Source of the DNA: Pontiella sp.
GTDB taxonomy: Bacteria > Verrucomicrobiota > Kiritimatiellia > Kiritimatiellales > Pontiellaceae
Assembly: GCA_029935255.1 (NCBI GenBank)
Contig: JAOZKS010000152.1
Span: 1 to 6,647 of the forward strand
Direction of reading: 5' to 3'
DNA length: 6,647 nucleotides
The notes beneath the pieces were generated by a model that worked only from the letters and a program-made list of their open reading frames with translations, had not been told where the DNA came from and ran no database searches. Shown one piece after another: positions 1 to 6,469 of the stretch. Made by a program: the position numbers and the translations under genes. Each line of letters begins with the position of its first letter. Positions within the stretch are counted from its first letter, which is position 1.

Positions 1-931
1 CGCCCCCTTCCCAACCGACATACTGATCATTGGAAGCATCCCAGCCAAAGATAAACGTGTCGCTTTCCGGATCGAACAGATAGTTGTATCCGTCTTCCTG
101 CACGGCGATGAACCGCTCCATTTTCGCGCGAAGTTCGACGGCCCTGGGGTTGTCCTTCACATCGGGATGCAGCAAGGCGCCGATGGTCTTGCCAATCGAC
201 GAGGTCAGGTTGACGTTGTCGCCGAAAATAATCTTCACGACGCGCTCGTCGAGGATTTCCATAACCTTGTATTTCGTTGCATCGTCGGCAAACGGTTCCA
301 GCTCGTCCGTGAAATAATCAGAACCATATTCGCCCACGCGCTTTACTTTCGCTTCGTTGCCGTCGCGCACCGGAACGATCCACTTTCGCTCCGCCAGTGC
401 CTGCCAGATCCGGTCGGCCTTCTTCGCGCCGAAAGCCTCGACAAAATCGGATTTCTTCGCGTCTTCGCCCAGCGGGCCGAGGCGCTTGGCATTTTCCAAT
501 CCTAGGAAGTTTCCAAGCAACCCTTTCGCACTGACGGTTGGATCGACCTGGTCGGCCAGCAGCGAATCAACCGCCAGCTCCAACTTCACCAACGCCTCTT
601 CACGTGAAATATACGGATTGTCCGCATAGCCCGCCGCAATGTTCGCCAACAGTTCGATCCATTCGCCGATGGAGGTCAGCTGAGTGAACGAACGCAAGTA
701 GAGGCCTTTGGAAGGATCATGGTTCCACCCTTCCACCGGATAGCCCGAAACCTCATCAATCAGACCGTGCGCCGGATTGATGTAGCCCATCGCATTTTCA
801 AGCAACGCCTGCATATGCGAGTGTTGTGGTTCCACCATCGGAAAACTAAATTCCGTCGCTGGTCTGCGGCTACTCATACCAAAAGCAAAACCCGCAACCA
901 TCAACACTATAGCAAATACTGTTTTTTTCAT
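1..931 (-). CDS. Exported protein of unknown function, 3' end cut by window edge
   Basis: The minus strand is open from an ATG at 931-929 to the left edge: 310 codons with no stop, so the C-terminus lies outside the window. The start is supported by AAGGAG six bases upstream. The N-terminus (MKKTVFAIVLMVAGFAFG) is a classic Sec signal peptide with a lysine n-region and a hydrophobic core, so the product should be periplasmic or secreted. After it come GLIDEVSGYP (about residues 53-62), an aromatic-rich part with LTSIGEWIELLANIAAGY (about 82-99), an acidic lysine-rich middle, and a late part with YNYLFDPES, FIFGWD and YVGWEGG (about 282-310). The alternation of helices with Trp/Tyr/Gly motifs vaguely recalls alpha/alpha-toroid glycan-active proteins (DUF3131/glucoamylase-like), but I cannot confirm any family. 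It is divergent from the operon starting at 1312 and shares its upstream region. The gene is real with high confidence; its function is unassigned. Confidence 0.85.
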   Translation of the reverse strand, partial: MKKTVFAIVLMVAGFAFGMSSRRPATEFSFPMVEPQHSHMQALLENAMGYINPAHGLIDEVSGYPVEGWNHDPSKGLYLRSFTQLTSIGEWIELLANIAAGYADNPYISREEALVKLELAVDSLLADQVDPTVSAKGLLGNFLGLENAKRLGPLGEDAKKSDFVEAFGAKKADRIWQALAERKWIVPVRDGNEAKVKRVGEYGSDYFTDELEPFADDATKYKVMEILDERVVKIIFGDNVNLTSSIGKTIGALLHPDVKDNPRAVELRAKMERFIAVQEDGYNYLFDPESDTFIFGWDASNDQYVGWEGG

Positions 932-937
932 CGCTCT

Positions 938-943
938 CTCCTT
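938..943 (-). promoter_or_regulatory. Ribosome binding site of the leftward exported-protein gene
   Basis: Read on the minus strand this is AAGGAG, a near-perfect Shine-Dalgarno core. It sits six bases before the ATG at 931-929. It fixes the start of the leftward gene, and the signal peptide directly downstream agrees with that choice. Confidence 0.8.
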
Positions 944-1031
944 CACTCTGTACTTCGCAAACCATCATAAATGCGTTTCTTCGCTAGCTTTTTTAATCAA
1001 CAGGTTCCAAATACGGAGCCCTGAACAAAGC

Positions 1032-1040
1032 ATTTTATCA
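1032..1040 (-). promoter_or_regulatory. Candidate extended -10 promoter element for the leftward gene
   Basis: Read on the minus strand this is TGATAAAAT, which fits the extended -10 form TGnTATAAT with five of six matches in the hexamer. No good -35 box lies 16-18 bases upstream. If used, transcription would begin near 1025 and leave a leader of about 94 bases before the ATG at 931. The site lies 63 bases downstream of the palindrome at 1103-1118 as read leftward. It is weak evidence on its own, because A/T-rich hexamers are common in this stretch. Confidence 0.25.
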
Positions 1041-1102
1041 AAAAAAACTACCCAAGGAACCATCCTGTTAAACCACACCGACACCAAATAGTCCAACCCT
1101 TT

Positions 1103-1118
1103 ATGTAAGCACTTACAT
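1103..1118. promoter_or_regulatory. 16-bp palindrome, candidate LacI-type operator
   Basis: The sequence ATGTAAGCACTTACAT has perfect 7-bp arms (ATGTAAG and CTTACAT) around a CA centre. Short palindromes of the form TGTAAGCGCTTACA are typical targets of LacI/GalR-family regulators, including cre-like sites; here the usual CG centre is CA. The site lies almost in the middle of the divergent intergenic region, 172 bases from the leftward start and 194 from the rightward one, so it could serve either side or both. No regulator gene lies in the window. That a protein binds here is inference; the symmetry itself is directly visible. Confidence 0.5.
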
Positions 1119-1202
1119 CACATCTAAACCCAAAGCCCTTCGAACGATGTCCATAGCAAACAATCACTCCCAGGAGTTGCGCTCCGAACTCGCAACCCAA
1201 CG

Positions 1203-1238
1203 CAAAGCTCGGATAGCTGTCCTAACAAAGCTCGGATA
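1203..1238. repeat. Two direct copies of a 13-bp unit, 23-bp period
   Basis: CAAAGCTCGGATA occurs exactly at 1203-1215 and again at 1226-1238, with 10 unrelated bases between. The 23-bp spacing is close to two turns of the DNA helix, so both copies would face nearly the same side. This is compatible with paired binding of a regulator upstream of the operon at 1312, but it could equally be a small local duplication. Confidence 0.55.
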
Positions 1239-1254
1239 AGCGTTCTCTATTTAA

Positions 1255-1270
1255 TGCTATTAACATAGCA
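1255..1270. promoter_or_regulatory. Inverted repeat with 4-base centre upstream of the operon
   Basis: TGCTATTAACATAGCA has perfect 6-bp arms (TGCTAT and ATAGCA) around TAAC. It ends 41 bases before the ATG at 1312, close to where transcription of the operon would be expected to begin. It could be an operator overlapping the promoter or a small hairpin in the leader. The arms are A/T-heavy and short, so chance is not excluded. Confidence 0.35.
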
Positions 1271-1299
1271 ATCGTTTCGGTTATTACGGATCAATCCAT

Positions 1300-1306
1300 G
1301 GGGAAG
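1300..1306 (+). promoter_or_regulatory. Ribosome binding site of the first operon gene
   Basis: GGGGAAG lies five bases before the ATG at 1312-1314 and is a moderate Shine-Dalgarno match. An earlier ATG at 1298 meets a stop after five codons, so it cannot be the start. The signal peptide beginning at 1312 supports the choice. Confidence 0.5.
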
Positions 1307-1311
1307 CACAT

Positions 1312-3051
1312 ATGATAAAAACGCGATGGCTCCAACTGGCGGCATTGGCCCTAACCCTCAGCTCGGCAGAAGCAACGAAGGCTGTTTTTGAGGATACGTC
1401 ACCACTGGCTCCGGCCAATGAAATCGACCGACTGGTCTTCACCAAGCTCTCCAAACTGGATATCCAGCCCGTCCTCTGCTCCGACGCCGTGTTTGTCCGC
1501 CGCGCCTATCTCGACATCATCGGCAAGGTGCCCTCCGGCGAACGAGCCAAAGCCTTTATCGACGATCCCGACCTCGAAAATAAACGAAGCAACCTCATCG
1601 ACCAGCTGATGGGCCAAAAAGAATTCCTCGACTACTGGGCCATGAAATGGTCCGACACGCTGCGTATTAAAGCGGAGTTCCCGATCAACCTCTGGCCGAA
1701 CGCGGCTCAGGCCTACCATCACTGGGTTCGCGCTTCCATTGCCGAGAACAAGCCCTACGACCAATTTGTACGCGAAATGCTCACCGCCAGCGGCAGTAAC
1801 TTCCGCGTTGGCGAGGTCAACTTCTACCGCGCCATCCAAAACAAAACGCCCGAAGGCATGGCCACGGTCGCGGCCCTCACCTTTATGGGCGCCCGCACCG
1901 AAAAATGGACCGAAGAGGAGTTGAAAAACCTTACCGTCTTCTTCTCGCAGGTCGGCTACAAACCGACCAGCGAATGGAAAGAAGAGGTCGTTTTCTGGGA
2001 TCCGCTGCAAACCACCAAGGTCAATGGAAACGCCGCGCCTGGAAATAAAAAAGTTACCACCGTCATCGCCCCAAACACCAACCAAACACCAGTAGCTGTT
2101 GAATCGCCAAACACGGCCACCTTCCCCGATGGGACCACGATTAAACTATCCGGCAACCTTGATCCACGCGAGGTGTTCGCCGACTGGCTGATCACGCCCG
2201 AAAATCCGTGGTTCGCCCGTTGCGCCGTCAACCGCGTCTGGGCCTGGCTGCTGGGTCGCGGAATCATTCACGAAGCCGACGACATCCGCGACGACAACCC
2301 GGCCTCAAACCCCGAACTGCTGAACTGGCTAACCAGGGAGTTCATTGCTCACAACTACGACATGAACCATCTCTATCGACTAATCCTCAACTCCAGAACC
2401 TACCAGCTATCCTCCGTTTCCAACGTAGAAAACCCCAAGGCCGCGGCCCAGTTTGCCGCCTATCCGCTGCGCCGGCTCGAAGCCGAAGTGATCATTGACG
2501 CCATCAACGACATCACGGGAACCACCGACCTCTACACCAGCGCCATCCCCGAGCCCTTCACCTATATACCCAAAGATCAATCCGCCGTATCCATAGCCGA
2601 TGGCAGCATCACCAGCTCCTTCCTCTCCCTGTTTGGCCGCTCCGCGCGCGCCACCGGCATGGCCAGCGAGCGTAACAGCCAGATCACGCCGCCGCAGTGG
2701 CGGCACCTGCTCAACTCCGGCCATATCCAGGAAAAAATCGAACGCGGACCGAACATGAAAAAACTGCTTGCAAAGCGAAAGAATCCCGAGGAGCTGATCG
2801 ACTCGCTCTACCTCACCATCCTCTCGCGCTACCCTACTGAAGCGGAAATCGAAGCCGTCATGTCCTACGGAAATATTGGCTTTTCAAAACAGCCCCCCAA
2901 ACAAAAGAACAAGAACAAAACCAAGCTGAGCAATGCTCAGAAGAAAAAGAAGGCCGCTGAGGCAAAAGCAATCGGCAAAGCACAAATAAACGACTGGATC
3001 GACATCACCTGGTCGCTATTCAACAATCCCGAATTTATCTACCGGCATTAA
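1312..3051 (+). CDS. Exported DUF1549/DUF1553 protein (PSCyt2-PSD1 type) lacking the CxxCH segment
   Basis: This 579-residue protein begins with a Sec signal peptide (about residues 1-22). The DUF1549 (PSCyt2) domain spans about 35-230, with EIDRLVF near 37 and FVRRAYLDIIG at 61-71. The DUF1553 (PSD1) domain runs from about 284 to the C-terminus and carries family signatures: NPWFARCAVNRVW (298-310), SNPELLNWL and NSRTYQLSS (from 360). No N-terminal PSCyt1 heme domain is present, which makes it shorter than many relatives of 700-1100 residues. Members of DUF1549 often have a CxxCH motif after the FLG segment. Here FMGARTEKW (191-199) passes straight to TEEEL, and the only cysteines are C56 and C304, so heme binding is not expected. 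A lysine-rich stretch at about 526-560 interrupts the C-terminal helices before the closing WSLFNNPEFIYRH. It is the first gene of the operon and partner of the DUF1501 gene 15 bp downstream. Biochemical function is unknown for the family; the family call is very secure. Confidence 0.93.
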   Translation: MIKTRWLQLAALALTLSSAEATKAVFEDTSPLAPANEIDRLVFTKLSKLDIQPVLCSDAVFVRRAYLDIIGKVPSGERAKAFIDDPDLENKRSNLIDQLMGQKEFLDYWAMKWSDTLRIKAEFPINLWPNAAQAYHHWVRASIAENKPYDQFVREMLTASGSNFRVGEVNFYRAIQNKTPEGMATVAALTFMGARTEKWTEEELKNLTVFFSQVGYKPTSEWKEEVVFWDPLQTTKVNGNAAPGNKKVTTVIAPNTNQTPVAVESPNTATFPDGTTIKLSGNLDPREVFADWLITPENPWFARCAVNRVWAWLLGRGIIHEADDIRDDNPASNPELLNWLTREFIAHNYDMNHLYRLILNSRTYQLSSVSNVENPKAAAQFAAYPLRRLEAEVIIDAINDITGTTDLYTSAIPEPFTYIPKDQSAVSIADGSITSSFLSLFGRSARATGMASERNSQITPPQWRHLLNSGHIQEKIERGPNMKKLLAKRKNPEELIDSLYLTILSRYPTEAEIEAVMSYGNIGFSKQPPKQKNKNKTKLSNAQKKKKAAEAKAIGKAQINDWIDITWSLFNNPEFIYRH

Positions 3052-3054
3052 TCA

Positions 3055-3060
3055 GAGGAG
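3055..3060 (+). promoter_or_regulatory. Ribosome binding site of the DUF1501 gene
   Basis: GAGGAG sits six bases before the ATG at 3067 and inside the 15-bp gap after the stop codon ending at 3051. It is a strong Shine-Dalgarno match and fixes this start. It also indicates independent ribosome loading within a shared transcript. Confidence 0.75.
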
Positions 3061-3066
3061 CACACC

Positions 3067-4389
3067 ATGAACGCAAACGTTAATATCTCCCGTCGCAACG
3101 CCCTTCGTAAAAGCCTCGCCACCACCGGAGGTTTGATTATGGCCAACGAACTCTATGCCGGCAAGGCCCCCTCCGCGCCACCCACCGACATCAAGGCAAA
3201 ATCCGTGATTCAGGTTTTCCTCTGGGGCGGTATGTCGCACATTGATAGCTGGGATCCAAAGCCCGATGCCGGACGCGACTATATGGGCGACCTGCCCGGC
3301 GTCATCGATACCAACGTCGACGGCATTCAAGTGGGTCAGCTCTTTCCCGAACTCGCCAAACAGGCCGATAAATATTCGCTCATCCGCAGCATGACGCACG
3401 GGATCAACGGGCACGAAACCGCCGCCTACTATATGCAAACCGGCCACACCCGCGAAGAACGCCTGGCCTATCCCAGCGTCGGAGCGGTCTTTGCCCGCTT
3501 TAAAGAAGAGAACTACAAAGGCCTGATTCCGCCCTACGTCGTTCTCACCAAACCGCAAGGCCGCTTTTCCGAAGAAGGCTTTATGGGACCGCGCTATAAA
3601 CCTTTCGCCACCGGGGGCGACCCCAATACCGCCCGCTTCGAAGTGGAAGGGATTGTCGCAAAAGGCATCACCGACGAGCGGCAGAAGGCCCGCCGCGAGC
3701 TGCTGGCTAAAACCGACACCCTCGGCCAATCGCTCATATCCCCAGTCCTCAGCGATGCCCGTTTCTGCAAAGACAAAGCCTACGAACTGATCCTCGGCTC
3801 CGGAAAAGACGTCTTCGACCTATCCAAAGAAGAAGACAAACTACGCGAGCGCTACGGCCGCAACACCTTCGGGCAGGAATGCCTCGTTGCCCGTCGGCTC
3901 GTCGAAACCGGCGTCCCCTACGTGGTCATCAACTTCCCCGGTGGTTGGGACACCCATAAAGGCCATTTTGCCCGGATGCGCCAGCAATGCCCAAGTCTCG
4001 ATCAAGGGCTCGCTGCGCTGCTCGAAGACCTGTCCGACCGCAGGTTGCTCGACAGCACCCTCGTCTGGTGCTGCGGTGAATTTGGACGCGGCCCCAAAGT
4101 CGATTGGCAACCCCCGTGGAACGGCGGACGTAATCACTATGGAAAGGTCTTCACAGCCCTCGTGGCCGGCGGAGGCTTCAAAGGCGGAACCGTTGTTGGG
4201 TCTTCCACGGCCAAGGCCGAAGAGGTCAACGAACGCCCGGTCTATCCCGGCGACCTCATTGGCAGTATCTATGAACTGGCAGGCATCGACTCCAATGCGA
4301 TGCTGCCGCATCCACTCGGTCTCGAAGCACGCGTGCTTCCGGGCGAACCGCACGTGGTTTCCGGCGGCCGTTTGAGGGAGATTATGTAA
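3067..4389 (+). CDS. DUF1501 family protein with twin-arginine signal (alkaline phosphatase/sulfatase-like fold)
   Basis: This 440-residue protein opens with a Tat-like signal: SRRNALRKSL (about residues 8-17) followed by a short, weakly hydrophobic stretch. That is the usual export route for the family and implies folding before export. The DUF1501 body follows with its signatures in order: VIQVFLWGGMSHIDSWDPKP (about 47-66), HGINGHETAAYYMQTGHT (from about 111), GGWDTH (292-297), GEFGRGP (337-343) and GRNHYG (354-359), then the terminal part that places PHPLG before the C-terminus. The length is typical. DUF1501 is placed in the alkaline phosphatase-like superfamily; the conserved Asp, His and Glu residues in these motifs are suited to metal binding. 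No sulfatase CxPxR nucleophile motif is seen, and no substrate can be named. The gene lies 15 bp after the DUF1549/DUF1553 gene, its usual partner in Planctomycetota and Verrucomicrobiota, and 1 bp before the PPC-domain gene. Family assignment is secure; enzymatic activity is inference. Confidence 0.93.
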   Translation: MNANVNISRRNALRKSLATTGGLIMANELYAGKAPSAPPTDIKAKSVIQVFLWGGMSHIDSWDPKPDAGRDYMGDLPGVIDTNVDGIQVGQLFPELAKQADKYSLIRSMTHGINGHETAAYYMQTGHTREERLAYPSVGAVFARFKEENYKGLIPPYVVLTKPQGRFSEEGFMGPRYKPFATGGDPNTARFEVEGIVAKGITDERQKARRELLAKTDTLGQSLISPVLSDARFCKDKAYELILGSGKDVFDLSKEEDKLRERYGRNTFGQECLVARRLVETGVPYVVINFPGGWDTHKGHFARMRQQCPSLDQGLAALLEDLSDRRLLDSTLVWCCGEFGRGPKVDWQPPWNGGRNHYGKVFTALVAGGGFKGGTVVGSSTAKAEEVNERPVYPGDLIGSIYELAGIDSNAMLPHPLGLEARVLPGEPHVVSGGRLREIM

Positions 4390-4390
4390 C

Positions 4391-6469
4391 ATGAACCCAT
4401 CGCGCCTCATCATCCTTTGTCTCTTCGGCTTGGCCGGATCGCAGGTCTTCGCCCAAAAGACGGCCAACCTTCCCTACATCGGCTACGTCTACCCCGCCGG
4501 CGGCCAGCAGGGCACCACCTTCACGGTTCGGGCCGGCGGACAGCGGATCGAAACTAGCACCGGCGCTGTCGTATCCGGCAAGGGCGTCCGCGTCACACTT
4601 AAAGAGTGTTATACCCGCATTGGGAACCAGGAAATGCGGCTCTTGAAAGAACAGCTGAAAATCCTAAAAAAAAGCAAAGGGGAGCTGGACGAAGAAACGT
4701 TGCGGATCAAAGAAAAACTTGAAATGCGCATCCGTGAAGAAGAACGCAATCCAGCGAGCAGATCGCTCGCCACCCTCGCTGAGTTCAACATCACCATCGC
4801 CCCCAACGCCAAACCCGGCCTGCGCGAAATCCGCCTGAAAACCACCCGCGGCCTCTCGAATCCGCTCTCCTTCTACGTAGGCCGCATTCCGGAAACCACC
4901 CGCGCGCCCATGAAGATTTCCAAATTCCAAACCCTCGGAAAGGAACACCTCGCGCTGCGCAAGCGCGCTGCAGCGGACGAAGAAAAGACCATCTTGCTGC
5001 CCTGCACCGTCAATGGACAGATTGCCTCCGGCGAAATCAACCGCTACCGCTTCACTGCCGAAAAGGGTCAGCGGCTTGTGATTTCCACCCTCGCCCGCCA
5101 GCTTGTCCCGTACATTGCCGACGCCGTCCCCGGCTGGTTCCAGCCGGTCATCACGCTTCAGGATGCCGACGAAAACGACGTCGCCTTCAACGACGACTAC
5201 CGCTTCAAGCCCGACCCCACCCTGCTCTATGAAGTAGAAGAAACCGGCGAATACGTCCTCTCCATCAAAGACGCCATCTACCGCGGCCGCGAGGACTTTG
5301 TCTACCGTATGACCCTCGGCGAAACCCCCTTTGTCACCGACATCTACCCGCCGGGAACTTCGGCCGGAAAAAAAATCAGACCCAAAATGAACGGCTGGAA
5401 CCTTAAAAACTCCAGCATCAAACTCGCCACCCCCAACCCGACAGAAGGAATCTACCCCATCGCCGCCGACCGAGGGGACGCCATTTCCAACATCATTCCC
5501 TTCGCCATCGACACCCTCCCCGAACAGATGGAAAAGCCAAAAAAAACCGTTCAACAGGTCACCCTGCCCATCATCGTCAACGGGCGAATCGAAGTTCCCG
5601 GCGACCAGGATATCTATGAATTCGCCGCCACCGAAGGCGATACCTTGGTCGCGGAAGTGAATGCCCGACGACTCGATTCGCCGCTCGATTCCATCATAAA
5701 ACTCATCGCCCCCGATGGAACCTTGCTCGCCCTCAACGACGACCATGCCGATCCCGCCTCCGGCCTGAACACCCACCACGCCGACTCGTACCTTCGAGTC
5801 CAGCTCCCGACCTCCGGCACCTACCAGTTGCAACTCTCCGACACCGCGCAAAAAGGCGGAAGAGCCTACACCTACCGACTTCGCCTGAGTCCTCCGCGCC
5901 CTGATTTCGCGCTGCGTACCGTCCCCTCCCGACTCTATATGAAAGGCAACAAAGCCAATCTCGAGGTCTATGCCGTCCGGAAAGATGGGTATGAAGGCCC
6001 CATCAACCTGCAGATCAACACCCCCGGATTCTCCTCGAAAAAAGCGTCCATCCCCGCCGGAGAAGAGAAAAGTCAAATCCTCATTACCTGCAAACCTCAG
6101 GGGCTTCCCAACCCGGCCCCCATCACCATCACCGGAACCGCCACCATCGACGGACAGGAACTTACCCGCGACGCCGTCCCCTCCGAAGATTGGATGCAGG
6201 CCTTCCTCTGGCGACACCTCGTCCCCTCACAGGAACTACTTACCTACCGCTCTGAAAAGACGACCAAAAAGCTGATCCCGCTCCCCGCTGAACCCGACCT
6301 CTCCGACTTAAATAAAGAAGTCAAAAAAGACGATAAATCCCGCAAACAGCTCATCGGCCGCGTCAAACGAATCGGCCTGCTCTACCAAAACGGCCTTATG
6401 ACCGACGACTTCTACACCAAAACCGTCACCGACCTCCTCGATTACCTCGAAGTCGAATCCCCTAACTAA
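4391..6469 (+). CDS. Large exported protein with two PPC domains and Ig/TIG-like modules
   Basis: This 692-residue protein has a Sec signal peptide (about 1-21) with a likely signal peptidase I cut after VFA. It lacks a lipobox, so it should be soluble or surface-bound rather than a lipoprotein. An N-terminal TIG/IPT-like beta domain starts at PYIGYVYPAGGQQGTTFTV (about 28). It is split by a charged helical segment (about 86-120) and resumes with FNITIAPNAKPG to about 165. Two PPC (bacterial pre-peptidase C-terminal) beta-sandwiches follow at about 201-310 and 387-497. Each has a turn of the Asn-Asp-Asp type (N267-D269 and N449-D451), and each ends in the typical TGEYVLSI or SGTYQLQL strand. 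Between them lies another TIG-like module (about 311-380), and after them an Ig-like domain (about 500-590). A charged helical tail of roughly 80 residues ends the protein. No catalytic domain is visible. It begins 1 bp after the DUF1501 stop, so translation is probably coupled. A binding or scaffolding partner of the upstream proteins is the most reasonable inference; PPC calls are confident, the TIG/Ig calls moderate. Confidence 0.9.
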   Translation: MNPSRLIILCLFGLAGSQVFAQKTANLPYIGYVYPAGGQQGTTFTVRAGGQRIETSTGAVVSGKGVRVTLKECYTRIGNQEMRLLKEQLKILKKSKGELDEETLRIKEKLEMRIREEERNPASRSLATLAEFNITIAPNAKPGLREIRLKTTRGLSNPLSFYVGRIPETTRAPMKISKFQTLGKEHLALRKRAAADEEKTILLPCTVNGQIASGEINRYRFTAEKGQRLVISTLARQLVPYIADAVPGWFQPVITLQDADENDVAFNDDYRFKPDPTLLYEVEETGEYVLSIKDAIYRGREDFVYRMTLGETPFVTDIYPPGTSAGKKIRPKMNGWNLKNSSIKLATPNPTEGIYPIAADRGDAISNIIPFAIDTLPEQMEKPKKTVQQVTLPIIVNGRIEVPGDQDIYEFAATEGDTLVAEVNARRLDSPLDSIIKLIAPDGTLLALNDDHADPASGLNTHHADSYLRVQLPTSGTYQLQLSDTAQKGGRAYTYRLRLSPPRPDFALRTVPSRLYMKGNKANLEVYAVRKDGYEGPINLQINTPGFSSKKASIPAGEEKSQILITCKPQGLPNPAPITITGTATIDGQELTRDAVPSEDWMQAFLWRHLVPSQELLTYRSEKTTKKLIPLPAEPDLSDLNKEVKKDDKSRKQLIGRVKRIGLLYQNGLMTDDFYTKTVTDLLDYLEVESPN

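Larger units (their letters stand above)
932..1311. other. Divergent intergenic region with inverted and direct repeats, no gene
   Basis: About 380 bp separate the leftward gene (start 931) from the rightward operon (start 1312). The stretch is visibly richer in A and T than the flanking genes, and I see no credible coding frame in it. It contains a 16-bp palindrome near its midpoint, a 13-bp direct repeat, a second inverted repeat about 41 bases before the operon start, and a possible extended -10 for the leftward gene. No convincing -35/-10 pair was found for the rightward operon. The natural reading is a shared regulatory region for two divergent transcription units. Confidence 0.75.

Noticed and set aside
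84..970. Several plus-strand open frames of 77-112 codons over the left part
   Set aside because: They are shadows of the leftward exported-protein gene, which has a good ribosome binding site, a signal peptide and one uninterrupted 310-codon frame.
1176..1196. Inverted repeat GTTGCG / CGCAAC with a 9-base loop in the intergenic region
   Set aside because: The arms are short, the competing pairing GAGTT/AACTC overlaps it, and no T-run or flanking conserved feature gives it a role; chance is likely.
1399..2085. A 228-codon minus-strand open frame opposite the DUF1549 gene
   Set aside because: It lies entirely within the confidently assigned DUF1549/DUF1553 gene, has no signal or motif, and shows the same shadow composition.
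3052..3729. A 225-codon minus-strand open frame opposite the DUF1501 gene
   Set aside because: It is antisense to conserved DUF1501 motifs and its product is a low-information Gly/Val/Phe-rich chain.
3841..4467. A 208-codon minus-strand open frame spanning the DUF1501/PPC junction
   Set aside because: It covers conserved motifs of the plus-strand genes on both sides of the junction and has no recognisable content of its own.
4664..6217. A 517-codon open frame on the minus strand, opposite the PPC-domain gene
   Set aside because: Its product is a Gly/Val/Asp/Phe-rich composition with no domain signals, typical of an antisense shadow of a gene that prefers C or G in third positions. The plus-strand frame has a signal peptide and recognisable PPC domains.
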